NCBI RefSeq assembly: GCF_000003815.2
Contig: NC_049982.1
Span: 30,912,407 to 30,976,406 of the forward strand
Direction of reading: 5' to 3'
DNA from: Branchiostoma floridae
Taxonomy: Eukaryota > Chordata > Leptocardii > Amphioxiformes > Branchiostomatidae
DNA: 64,000 bases
Shown here: positions 36,301-43,087 of the stretch, one piece after another
Position numbering within the stretch: position 1 is the first letter of the stretch
Layout of the letters: each line of letters begins with the position of its first letter
The notes under the pieces: model-generated
Seen by the model: the letters and a program-made list of their open reading frames with translations, nothing else
Database searches by the model: none
What the model was told of the DNA's origin: nothing
Program-made: the position numbers and the translations under genes

Positions 36301-37144
36301 TTTCTAAAATAATGATAGTCTTTATCAGAACGGACGCGCCACCGTATTTTTTATAACTTCCACCAAATTTGTTTCGATTGCCGATAGCTTATTGATCCAA
36401 CATTTGTTGGCGATTTCTAAACATAACTAAAAACAGCTTAATGAGTCAAATCCATACACGTAAGAAACGACTGAAAAGCTTTTAGGAATTCTTATAGGTA
36501 AATCCCAAGCCTCTTGCAGCTTTTTTTAAACTGTAGATTTATTACCAACTGTAGACTACAGGTGTGCGGGTGTCGTGGTGTTGCATTGTAGGCACCAGAT
36601 AGCATCAACTTTATTTTGTATCTCGTATGATTTGTAAAGGGCACTGCTTCTGGGAGATCTAACGAAGTCGAAGGAGAAGCAAAACAGCAGTGGTACTGCG
36701 ATAGAGATGACCAACACCGCCTTTTGTGACGATGATGTGCCGGTAGACGATGGAGCAAGTGTGGCTGTAATGTGGCTGCAGAACAGTGGAGACCCCGGGA
36801 GGACCGGGCCGCCAACAAACCCTCCTACAGCCCCCGAGTCTCCAGGATTTCTTCACTTGATCTCCAGCGTGCGTGAGCTGACTAAGGTGGTAAAGAAAGG
36901 AGACGAGGAGCTGACTAAGGCGGTAAAGAACGGGACGGAGAGGCTGACGAATGAGCTGGTGGATGTAAAGAACAATCTGACAGAGGTAAAGAGTGGGATG
37001 GAGGAGCTGACCAGGGCCGTGAAAAGCGAGGAGGAAGTTTCCGACTACACCCTGCTGGCGAAGGTCCTGGACAGGCTGTGCCTCGTGGTATACATCATCA
37101 GCGTCGTTACAGCCATCCCGATGACTATGTACTTGAGCAGGTAA
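18305..37144 (+). CDS. Chimeric lectin/Frizzled/kringle/sushi Cys-loop ligand-gated ion channel
   Basis: Sixteen exons: 18305-18359, 22793-23098, 23471-23653, 24201-24605, 24781-25224, 25929-26178, 27229-27380, 28177-28398, 29153-29350, 31621-31739, 31857-31901, 33009-33118, 33486-33763, 34242-34589, 35727-35859, 36640-37144. All junctions are GT-AG and phase-compatible, giving 1250 residues. Order: signal peptide (1-18), WSC-like (~25-120), hevein-like (~121-181), C-type lectin (~182-316), F5/8C (~317-464), Frizzled CRD (~465-598), kringle (~599-672), sushi (~673-738), then a pentameric channel subunit (~740-1250). The channel has WYDRRLKW, a Cys-loop with FPAD, four membrane segments and a coiled-coil M3-M4 loop. 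Module exons are phase 1-1, apart from the two-exon Frizzled CRD. Family knowledge predicts a plasma-membrane, cation-selective channel (-1' Asp, 20' Glu in M2). The aromatic-box Trp of loop B and the loop C CysCys pair are missing, so acetylcholine is an unlikely ligand. The alternative is two neighbouring genes (1-9 and 10-16), but exon 10 joins exon 9 in phase and has no signal peptide. Confidence 0.75.
19071..19455. repeat. Inverted 12-bp minisatellite arrays
   Basis: 19164-19455 is a degenerate ~12-bp array (GGGCAAGGATGA / AACAAGGATGGA). 19071-19145 carries the same unit in the opposite orientation (TCCTTGCTCA). The two arrays could pair as a long imperfect hairpin. Long minus-strand ORFs (PSLPILAHP-like) are artefacts of the repeat. 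It lies in intron 1 of the receptor. Confidence 0.8.
20578..21016. mobile_element. MITE with GGCCACACCAATTT ends, TAA target duplication
   Basis: Inverted termini GGCCACACCAATTTAGTGTG and GGCCACACCAATTTGACTTG; flanks are TAA (20575-20577) and TAA (21017-21019). TWA duplications are typical of PIF/Harbinger. About 440 bp, T- and A-run-rich, no ORF. Receptor intron 1. Confidence 0.7.
21135..21920 (-). repeat. Dispersed repeat of the 4852-5879 family, reverse copy
   Basis: It starts ACAAGAGTTCGGAGACC and ends with (CAGACACA)n and CAAAAGTATACCTCCATTGCC, the complement of the 4852-5879 element. Receptor intron 1. Confidence 0.55.
22237..22580. mobile_element. ~350-bp MITE (GGCACAACCCGCCGTACGTGC ends), copy 1
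   Basis: Inverted ends AAGCTAAAGGCACAACCCGC and AAGCTAAGGGCACAACTCGC (reverse complement of the right end). The body has TTTGCCTGCACGTAAAGTTC and AATCCGTCGGATTCCC, shared with copies at 32015-32374 and 35921-36274. All three sit inside introns of the receptor gene. Open frames across it are repeat-derived. Confidence 0.8.
22793..23098 (+). CDS. Receptor exon 2: WSC-like cysteine-rich module
   Basis: The module starts GYTSLGCWRDTADRAIP, then KCYQVARSRGFPVFAVQHGG, SCFGS, YNKYG, DC and GEGGGWANEVYMI. The GC(W/Y)xD...RA(I)P...C...GF..FAxQxGGxC pattern resembles WSC/lectin-like modules common in lancelet and echinoderm extracellular proteins, and glycan binding is likely. Phase 1 at both ends. 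Confidence 0.65.
23110..23462. repeat. Intronic repeat of the TTCACACGAGAAGGAATGAGC family
   Basis: 23280-23450 matches, in part, 30962-31420 and 37246-37620 (TATCTGGAATG, TTCATTCTGACGGCATTCYGGCTCATTC). It ends about 20 bp before the acceptor of receptor exon 3. A fragment is also present at 11515-11600. Confidence 0.5.
23471..23653 (+). CDS. Receptor exon 3: hevein-like (chitin-binding type 1) module
   Basis: CRDDLRCG then PCCSNGGWCGSTIDHCYCHGC. The CCSxxGWCGxxxxHC core is the chitin/GlcNAc-binding motif of hevein-type domains, with the aromatic residues W and H/Y on the binding face. About 60 residues, phase 1-1. Confidence 0.75.
24201..24605 (+). CDS. Receptor exon 4: C-type lectin domain
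   Basis: The long-form start CPADYVRFNGVCYKSF, WxGL-type core RWLGLTDANGDGQWVYDD, ASEAC, then CLAFWENGTTWDPRGCDLPGGFICQ. The QPD/EPN position reads LND and the WND motif reads TWDPRGC, so Ca2+-dependent sugar binding is uncertain. About 134 residues in one exon. Confidence 0.85.
24781..25224 (+). CDS. Receptor exon 5: F5/8 type C (discoidin-like) domain
   Basis: Contains AAKTLDGDTRTYWSPG, NNWYIVFDLTVPHTLSGIAV and ARYWRFVV with LRELYLYG at the end. This is the DG(d)xxTxW...WxxxDL...Ix...R(Y/F)xR(F)...LxELxxYG pattern of F5/8C domains. These bind carbohydrates, lipids or proteins. About 148 residues, phase 1-1. Confidence 0.75.
25929..27380 (+). CDS. Receptor exons 6-7: Frizzled cysteine-rich domain
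   Basis: Exon 25929-26178 and exon 27229-27380, joined in phase 2. Visible: LTMLPNPLGQRTF, LREFVSAVLFPRC, then PCRSLCEEVFS, LMRDLLPPCDVFP and HGCW. These match the MLPNxxxH..., FLCxxxxPxC, PCRxxCxxV and xxCxxFP blocks of Fz domains. The pairing with a following kringle recalls ROR/MuSK receptors. Wnt or lipid binding is possible but not shown. Confidence 0.75.
26233..26562. mobile_element. MITE with ATGCTACGGTCACA ends
   Basis: The left arm TATGCTACGGTCACAATTG pairs with GCAAGTGTGACCGTAGCATT at the right. It is a GC-rich, ~330-bp non-coding element in the intron that splits the Frizzled CRD. Confidence 0.6.
26602..26966. mobile_element. MITE with ~90-bp inverted arms (CTTCTAACAGTGACGT ends)
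   Basis: Arms 26602-26690 and 26875-26966 are complementary (CTTCTAACAGTGACGT...GATCACCGATT). The interior (26700-26830) matches, in reverse, 45235-45345 in the cytokine locus (GTTCGGTGTAATGTAACCAG). Confidence 0.65.
27431..27714. mobile_element. Long-arm inverted-repeat element (GACATCCAACGGCG family)
   Basis: Arms 27431-27517 and 27627-27714 are complementary over about 87 bp. The arm motif TCCAACGCAGAGACATCCAA is shared with the inverted repeat at 33280-33540 that overlaps receptor exon 13. It begins about 50 bp after the exon 7 donor. Confidence 0.7.
28177..28398 (+). CDS. Receptor exon 8: kringle domain
   Basis: VCYHSTGMNYRGTWSTATSG, CLEWSA, NYCRNPTGLQRPFCLTGDG and CDVIPC. This is the classic C-Y-x(n)-Y-R-G-x..G..C..W......NYCRNPD....PWC....C.IP.C pattern, slightly shortened (PFC for PWC). 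Phase 1-1. Confidence 0.9.
28650..29010 (+). repeat. Dispersed repeat of the 4852-5879 family, short copy
   Basis: Begins GTCTCCATGAATTATCATGG and ends CGCCGAACTCTAG; an internally deleted relative of 4852-5879. It lies between the kringle and sushi exons. Confidence 0.6.
29153..29350 (+). CDS. Receptor exon 9: sushi (CCP) domain
   Basis: GCWDRGPPNYGKRTPN, the KVTYTCNDGYTP core, ATCLAGTNGGVWEYATPVC. It has four cysteines and the W before the last Cys, as in CCP modules. It ends in phase 1 (A), which joins TA of the first channel exon to give Ile. Confidence 0.85.
29387..29875. mobile_element. MITE with ~80-bp inverted arms next to the sushi exon
   Basis: Arms 29387-29465 and 29796-29875 pair (CACAGGGTTGACTATC..., GCCGCAGAAAACGGGTATTA). 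The element begins 36 bp after the sushi donor, so the insertion nearly reaches the exon. Confidence 0.7.
30630..30769. mobile_element. Small MITE (CTCTCCAAGCAGAGGT ends), copy 1
   Basis: TTCTCTCCAAGCAGAGGTT at the left, AACCTCTGCTCTGAGAG at the right. A second copy lies at 56750-56940 with the same ends. Confidence 0.55.
30962..31420. mobile_element. Inverted-arm element (CCCTTCACACGAGAAGGAATGAGC family)
   Basis: CCTTCACACAAGCAAGAATG...GCCGTCAGAA on the left and TTCTGACGGCATTC...TTCTCGTGTGAAGGGG on the right are inverted. A related element is at 37246-37610, just past the receptor stop codon. Confidence 0.55.
31621..33763 (+). CDS. Receptor exons 10-13: Cys-loop channel ligand-binding domain
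   Basis: Exons 31621-31739, 31857-31901, 33009-33118, 33486-33763. Helix 1 is LQKDLLAAELYSAS. It is followed by DEKKEQLLASVVIDF, SWYDRRLKWTPRYY and NLWTP (loop A). The Cys-loop starts at C-DADP, with FPAD inside and exactly 13 residues between the two cysteines. After the loop the frame reads CFSATSAIK. Nicotinic-type channels have a Trp (loop B) where this has Thr by eye alignment. The first ~15 codons of exon 13 lie inside an inverted repeat. Confidence 0.8.
32015..32374. mobile_element. ~350-bp MITE (GGCACAACCCGCCGTACGTGC ends), copy 2
   Basis: Same ends and body as 22237-22580 (GCCGTACGTGCAATTTGTCC, CCTGCACGTAAAGTTCTACG), with a G11 run near 32160. Receptor intron 11. Confidence 0.75.
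32701..32933. mobile_element. Inverted-repeat element with GTTGAAACGTCGG motif
   Basis: The left arm CAACTGGATATGGTTTTGGAAACG pairs with CGTTTCCAAAACCATACCCAGTTG. The centre carries GATAGCAGTTGAAACGTCGG, a motif seen in many deuterostome dispersed repeats. Receptor intron 11. Confidence 0.6.
33280..33540. mobile_element. Inverted-repeat element whose right arm overlaps receptor exon 13
   Basis: Arm 33280-33349 pairs with 33462-33530. Aligned: CTGGAACTAAGAGTTACGG... against CAGGAACTAAGGGTGACGG..., and GCCGTTGGATGTCC against GCTGTTGGATGTCC. The TTAG acceptor at 33482-33485 and codons 33486-33530 lie in the right arm. The family is shared with 27431-27714. Confidence 0.65.
33783..33850. repeat. 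Hexanucleotide microsatellite (TTCTAG)n
   Basis: About eleven copies of TTCTAG with two TTCAGG variants, starting 20 bp after the exon 13 donor. Confidence 0.95.
34242..35859 (+). CDS. Receptor exons 14-15: loop C, M1, M2 and M3
   Basis: Exons 34242-34589 and 35727-35859. Pre-M1 SRIPTFHIATTVGPC keeps the IPxFxxxxxxxPC signature. M1 is followed by FIMPIDQGDR, then M2 ISFGVTIQLSMVVSLVFVTE and VLP. Aligned to nicotinic M2: -1' Asp, 0' Arg, 9' Leu, 20' Glu, 23' Pro. M3 is TLIIVCMGLMGLFLFITVAV. The loop C region has no adjacent cysteine pair. Confidence 0.85.
34905..35178. mobile_element. MITE with GAGCTATATTCCAA ends
   Basis: GAGCTATATTCCAACCTGAG...GAAGACACAC on the left and GTGTCTTCCTTCTTTTGGAATATAGCTC on the right. 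Inside, GACGTTCCGAAAGTC / GACTTTTGGAACGTC also pair. Receptor intron 14. Confidence 0.6.
35921..36274. mobile_element. ~350-bp MITE (GGCACAACCCGCCGTACGTGC ends), copy 3
   Basis: TTAAGCTAATGGCACAACCC to GGGTTGTGCCCTAAGCTTAA. The palindromic TTAAGCTTAA at the border is visible in this copy. Receptor intron 15. Confidence 0.8.
36640..37144 (+). CDS. Receptor exon 16: M3-M4 loop with hendecad coiled coil, M4 and stop
   Basis: The acceptor TAAAG/G restores the frame as IAR-ALLLGDLTKSKEK, the usual post-M3 LLLGDL pattern. The loop has 11-residue repeats (ELTKVVKKGDE, ELTKAVKNGTE, then degenerate) predicting a coiled coil. It then has the amphipathic MA-like DYTLLAKVLDR and M4 LCLVVYIISVVTAIPMTMYL. 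TAA at 37142. The repeats are also visible in the DNA as ~33-bp units. Confidence 0.8.
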
Positions 37145-38613
37145 TAGGGCCTTCACACTGAAAACAAATTAGCAGAAATCGAGCAGAACCAACCGGAATG
37201 AATTATTTGCAAAATTCGATCACATTTGGGGAATTCCACATGGACCTTATATCCCCTTCACACGAGAAGGAATGAGCCCAAATGCCGTCAGAATGAATTT
37301 TTTTTCTATTCCTGGGAATTCGTAGTGTATTCAAGAAATTCTCACCGCATTCCAGATATTCTGTTGGCCACATTCGGGCAGGATTCGAAGTGGCTTGCCG
37401 TTTCGGTTCTCCATCGAATGAGACAAGGATGTTTCAAATAATGTTGAAATACTACAGAATGCCGCCATACTGCAGTTAGAATAGTTAGAATATACTTAGA
37501 ATCTACATTAAATGCCGTTCGATATTTGCCATTTGCCAAGCTGCAAGAATAGAAAAGAATTTTCACTCTGACACCATTACGACACATTATTGCTATAGTG
37601 TGAAGGGGGCTTAAAATGTGTGATTCAGCTAACCATGGAAGCATACCAATCCCTACAAACTATTATCAATTTTCAGCAAATATATAGCAGCCCTGTACTT
37701 GTAGCGAACTGTTATTATGAGCTCAATTTGGTTTCCAGTCATCTATTGAGTTAAACAATGCTGGAATTGTGTGAACTATTTCACGAAGAAAAAATCAAAC
37801 AAAAAGTACACCAATAAGAAGTACATGAAGTTCCCTATGCCATATCACTTCTAACACGATTATAACTATGATTTGATTTAAGTACTTCTGTATTGTTTGT
37901 TCAGATATTTAGACTTTGCTATTGACAAATATTTTGTTTGGTCTTTCAATACAGAAAATTAGTGATTTTAAGACTGTGATAATGTAAAAAATCTGTGACT
38001 GAAATGATAAGAGCACCATGGACAAGGTTGTGCGGTAGGGTCATGTAGTATGTTATGTTATGCTGTGTGTTTTAGATATGGTAATATTATAACCAATTGC
38101 AAGCCTGATGAATAAGATATATCATACCAAAATCAACTCCACAACTGTAGTTACTAAAATCTATGTATATATGATTGATAGTATTTGAATATTAAAAAAA
38201 GTATGCATGGCCGTAGGGTTGTGTCAATGCTTTCAATATTTCTTTTAACCCACATTAATCGTTATCAATTATTTGAATATCATAATGTGACCTGCAAGTA
38301 GGTTCGAGATAATACCTTGAGAAAAGTTTACCATAGAGCTACTTTCCACAACTTGAAATCTTCAATTTTTCTTCATTTTCATGAGTATATGATATTATGT
38401 AACATCCATCCTTGGCAGCAACAGAGAATTTATAAATCCACTGTTTGATACAGCAATGAGCATAAGTATTAAAAATGTAAACGTTTGAGTAATCGCAAAA
38501 ATGGAGCCATTCTTAGCGGCAAATGTTTTCAATCTAACAGAAGAAAATATCAACCTACTGTGCCAAATACATCAACCGAAAATATCATAATTTCAAAAGA
38601 ATAGCACATAGTA

Positions 38614-38880
38614 CAGTCCAACCTGTATTAGCGACCACGTTTGCATTGAGACCACCTAGCTGGTTATTGCGGTGACCGTCACTTTTTGTCGGTCCCCTGG
38701 ATTTTTCCCATTGACCTTAGCATTAGAAAATAATCTATAGCGGCCACCTGTTCAACGCGGCCACGGCCACACGATTTCCGGTCCCGTAGATACAGCAACA
38801 CTGCCTATTGCGACCATACTGCGGTCATACGTCACGCAGCGCCGAGTTTTGAAATCCTAGTTTGCATGGGGAATTTAGAG
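38614..38880. mobile_element. pogo/Tigger-like MITE copy (left end clear)
   Basis: CAGTCCAACCTGTATTAGCGACCACG after TA. The body has GTCACTTTTTGTCGGTCCCC and TTCCCATTGACCTTAGCAT, matching 7911-8321. The right end is not clear. Confidence 0.5.
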
Positions 38881-39636
38881 TTCCCGATAATATTCATCTT
38901 AGCGGTACGCTAGGTGTGGTGTTGTGGGTGCAAGGTGCGCATACCAAAATCTGACTCCTCTTCCTGTCTTTCCTTGAGCTATCAACAGGTGGCACTGTTA
39001 CGCACGACAGCACTAGTACAAAGGAGGGGCAATGCAGCATCAAAAGTTCAACGACCCCACCCCATATTTTCGCAAAGCAGTACCAGTAGTAACTCTATGA
39101 ATAGAATCCCATTTATTTACTTATCTATCATGCTCTCGGAAAAGAGTAGGGGTCATTCCTTGTGTGAGTGGTTCAAATGAATCTGTCCGGAAATACAGCT
39201 TACAAGTATACTGTTCAGTAGAATACACACCAGGTGTGTTAAGCCGTGGGGCGGTATACCGGATATGCAATATAAACAAAAGCCCAAGTCACTGGGGAAG
39301 AACGAACGTCCGGACTAATCATGGAGTAAAGCTCACCTTTCACATGATAAAATTTTGGATATTTTTTTTTCTCTTTGCTTGGGAAGATTTTGCTCTGAAC
39401 AGTCCAGTTTTATGAGTGGGGAGAGAAAGATTTGAGGATGGTAATGGTTCTGGACTCGAATCTCTTCCAAGTTCTAATAAGTTGTGCCCTTTGAGAAAGG
39501 CACTTTACACTTATGTTATCATTCGACTCAGGTGCCGCGAGCGGTAACACAACCCCGCTGCTTGGCCATCTGATCTCAATTCCGTGGATGTGGACCTAGC
39601 CGATTTCGATCTTTTTTTTTATTTGCCTTTAGAGAG

Positions 39637-39898
39637 ACAAGGACAATGTGGCCCTATACTCAAGTTAGTAACTTATATTAACAGTATCACATACACAGCA
39701 CAGACAGAAGGTAAAAGTAGTCTTTTATCTAACCTCCCCGACCGAAGTCAGGTACTTATTTTTACACCTGGGTGAAGTGAGGAATGTCGTGTAAAGTGCC
39801 TTTACCAAGGTCACAACGTCGGGGGCACGGAGAGGATCGAACTCAGAACCTCTAGATTCCGAGCCGAACGCTCTACCAGTTACGCGACACACGACGCC
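39637..39898 (-). mobile_element. tRNA-derived SINE
   Basis: On the minus strand it starts GTCGCGTAACTGGTAGAGCG (A-box-like), then GGTTCTGAGTTCGATCC (B box). A tail follows with CCCCCGACGTTGTGACC, TTTACACGACATTCCTCACT and a GGTCGGGGAGGTTAG tract. The same structure is seen on the plus strand at 57166-57413. The tRNA-like head and shared tail make this a SINE and not a functional tRNA. Confidence 0.75.
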
Positions 39899-40382
39899 AC
39901 AAACGATTGCATTCCGGAAGGGACGTAACATGGGGGTTCCTGTGTTCGTAGACCGCCTCATTACTTGGAAAGTTCGTACCTTCCGGCTACAATAATGCAC
40001 CAAGGTGAAACCACTGCCGAGCCCCAGTTTGGAATATCCTGCCGGAAGTGACGTAATTTTACCGGATCTGACGTAAAATCCTTCTTTGAGGTCAGATCAG
40101 AGCCACACCTCTAGGTCAAGAACCTTACTATGATCCTACTACACCTGGATCTCGTCTGATATACTTATATTTAGGTCAAACTGAATTGATTGTATGGATG
40201 GGTTTTCACGAGCGCGTCAATGTTCGTTCTTCTATAAGAAAGATGTAAATATATGTCGTACACTGAAAAAAAATCGGACAACGGATACTTCAAAATAGAA
40301 ACAGATACATGACTTTTAAAATAGATAAATATATGCCATAAATTGCCAAACAAATCAGAAAGCTGATACTAATGTCGTAATA

Positions 40383-41465
40383 TCGAAAATCAATCGGACG
40401 ACGATTCTGCGGCAATCGCCCGAGGCTCACTCTAATACCCCCCCCCCCTCATATTAGGCGAAAATCGATCTGACGACGAGTCTGCGAGCTCTANNNNNNN
40501 NNNNNNNNNNNNNNNNNNNNNNNNNNNNNNNNNNNNNNNNNNNNNNNNNNNNNNNNNNNNNNNNNNNNNNNNNNNNNNNNNNNNNNNNNNNNNNNNNNNN
40601 NNNNNNNNNNNNNNNNNNNNNNNNNNNNNNNNNNNNNNNNNNNNNNNNNNNNNNNNNNNNNNNNNNNNNNNNNNNNNNNNNNNNNNNNNNNNNNNNNNNN
40701 NNNNNNNNNNNNNNNNNNNNNNNNNNNNNNNNNNNNNNNNNNNNNNNNNNNNNNNNNNNNNNNNNNNNNNNNNNNNNNNNNNNNNNNNNNNNNNNNNNNN
40801 NNNNNNNNNNNNNNNNNNNNNNNNNNNNNNNNNNNNNNNNNNNNNNNNNNNNNNNNNNNNNNNNNNNNNNNNNNNNNNNNNNNNNNNNNNNNNNNNNNNN
40901 NNNNNNNNNNNNNNNNNNNNNNNNNNNNNNNNNNNNNNNNNNNNNNNNNNNNNNNNNNNNNNNNNNNNNNNNNNNNNNNNNNNNNNNNNNNNNNNNNNNN
41001 NNNNNNNNNNNNNNNNNNNNNNNNNNNNNNNNNNNNNNNNNNNNNNNNNNNNNNNNNNNNNNNNNNNNNNNNNNNNNNNNNNNNNNNNNNNNNNNNNNNN
41101 TATAATAGATAACTTTATTGCACAACAATATTATTGTACAAGGTACAGAGTATGGCTTATATGTTACAGGGACGGTTTTCAGGTGAAAAATACGCAAAAT
41201 CCTCTGTCGATCTTAAATATGGCCGATCTTCCATCGATACGCCCGAAGATCGTAGATAATTTGACAGGTGTATTAGGGCACACGTAGGTCGTTCGATCAT
41301 CGTACGATTTTGATAATAGGATTTTTAAGCAGGCAGTGACAGAGCCAACCACCCACGAGGATCCAAGAGAGCGTCTTGTGCAACAAGGAAGCTAAACATT
41401 GTAGGACACATGAATGGCTGTCCTAAAAAATTCCCAAGGACGATCGCACCAACTATGTGACCGTG
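40383..41465. mobile_element. MITE family with GACGATTCTGCGGCAATCGC end, copy 2 (gapped)
   Basis: Reverse-orientation relative of 9961-10405: GGACGACGATTCTGCGGCAATCG at the left, CATCGATACGCCCGAAGATCG and CTATGTGACCGTGCC at the right. 607 Ns lie inside. Confidence 0.55.
40494..41100. other. Assembly gap (607 N)
   Basis: Run of 607 N within a repeat element. Confidence 0.99.
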
Positions 41466-42078
41466 CCTTTAGAGAAAAGGTGGGCGTATTGCGTCCGAGG
41501 CGCATCCACATACCTGACTGTCCTAAGACAGCTAAACATAATCTACAAGGCCCAGTTCAAAACACTTCCACGAAAATTATTTAACATGCTGATTTTGCCG
41601 TAAACGTACACCTCACACAAAGGAATTACGTGCCTGGAGCTAAGATTTCAAAAGTCTTCCAAGAAATTGTGAAAGAACATAAAAAAGCACATTGTTTGGA
41701 ATATAAAGATCTGTTAGCTTAGTCATCTTTTAACCCTTTCTGACCACTTAGATTCCATAATAATGAAGCCATTCTCAAGTTTTTCGGCCAAACTTTTATT
41801 TTCATTTTTGCCCTAAAAGGACGTCGTTCTTATAATCAAATCATAATGGCGTTACGTTGGTATGTGAACTTGTATACAGTCAGGCGACCTCTGCGTAGGA
41901 TTTTTTAAAAAGAGATTATCGCCGTTGAAAGCGTTAACATTTGTTTAACAATAAAGCGTCGGAATACTTTCATTAAGTTCGAGGGGTGGGAGGATGTTTT
42001 GACGACATCTTAATTAAGAATATCTCAGGTCCTTGCATTGAGGGTTGATTGCATTTTTAAGGCTTTAGAGGAAGGTAA

Positions 42079-42723
42079 GGCCTCAGCAAGTAAAGTTTAT
42101 GGATGACATCATCGCGAAAATTGATGTTCGTCTGATTGTGTAATAATATGACAACAACATGATGAGAAAATACCACATGTGTTGCGTGGTACCTATAACT
42201 GTAGTTGTAGAAGTGACACTATAGTGAGGTAGCCATGACTGTAGTTGTAGAAGTGACAATATAGTGAGACAGCCATGAATGTAGTTGTAGAAGTGACACT
42301 ATAGTGAGATACCCATGACTGTAGTGGTAGAAGTGACACTATAGTGAGATAGCCATGACTGTAGTTGTAGAAGTGACACTATAGTGAGGTAGTCATGACT
42401 GTAGTTGTACAAGTGAAACTAAATTGGTAAGTGTAGAAGTGACACCTGTGTTGTAGCCATGAGGGTAGTTGTCAACTTGGTAAATGATACCAGTCTACCT
42501 CAATAGTGTCACTTTGCGCACATCTTGAATACACTCAGGAATGAAAGACCTCTTGGCTTATAGTGATACCATGTTTTGTCACTTCAATTGTACAACGTTT
42601 ATGGTGTCTATTTTTAAAATTTGCCATCCTTTTTTTTTTACCCGTCTTGTTTTTTATTCACCCTACCTCATTATTTTTGCAGTTTACAGTGGATGTCATC
42701 CATAAAATTTACTTGCTGTGGTC
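42079..42723. mobile_element. PIF/Harbinger-like MITE, copy 2, with internal minisatellite
   Basis: Ends GGCCTCAGCAAGTAAAGTTT and AAATTTACTTGCTGTGGTC match copies at 2509-2988 and 63562 onward. At 42193-42420 the ~38-bp unit GTAGTTGTAGAAGTGACACTATAGTGAGRTAGCCATGACT is repeated about six times. The flanks (TAA / TCC) no longer match. It ends about 255 bp before the TATA box of cytokine gene 1. Confidence 0.75.
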
Positions 42724-42978
42724 TCCATGGTTTCGAGGAATAGTCACAGGTACCTTTCCATGGCCCCGGTGGAATAAAAACAAAGCATCGTTTCCCTAGA
42801 GAGAAAATGTGGGCGTATTGCGTCAGAGGCGTATCCTCATACCTGAAACAGCTAAACATAATCAACTTGACCGAGTTCAAAACATTTCAACTAAATTTGG
42901 ATTTTGCCCTGTCTAATAATAGTCAGCATACCTGGTGACTACGACGATGACTAAGTCTACAACAATAGAGATTTTCCC

Positions 42979-42987
42979 TATAAAACC
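42979..42987 (+). promoter_or_regulatory. TATA box of cytokine gene 1
   Basis: CTATAAAAC about 100 bp before the ATG at 43088. The spacing suits a transcription start near 43010 and a short 5' UTR. An AP-1-like TGACTAAG lies at about 42949. Confidence 0.5.
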
Positions 42988-43087
42988 TGTGCAGACCGTA
43001 AGTTCAGTAAGAATCCAAAGGTACTTGTCTTCAAAAACGAACGTCTGCAGTTACTACGCGCTATCTGATACTATAAAGGACTGAAGC

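Larger units (their letters stand above)
37145..42960. other. Intergenic/3' region between receptor and first cytokine
   Basis: No supportable gene. It holds the repeat at 37246-37610, AT-rich sequence to 38610 (possible ATTAAA signal near 38189) and a pogo-like MITE from 38614. It also holds a dispersed repeat at 39265-39510, a SINE at 39637-39898 and the copy-2 element at 40383-41465 with the large gap. A second Harbinger-like MITE lies at 42079-42723. Confidence 0.6.

Noticed and set aside
36659..37156. 165-codon minus-strand ORF
   Set aside because: Antisense shadow of the last receptor exon, whose + strand has clear M4 and phase-correct splicing.
39790..39898. tRNA gene candidate
   Set aside because: It has A- and B-box-like motifs but no full cloverleaf, and a SINE tail follows. 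The same head and tail recur at 57166-57413.
42193..42420. Regular direct repeats resembling a CRISPR array
   Set aside because: The units are contiguous without unique spacers and sit inside a MITE of a eukaryotic genome.
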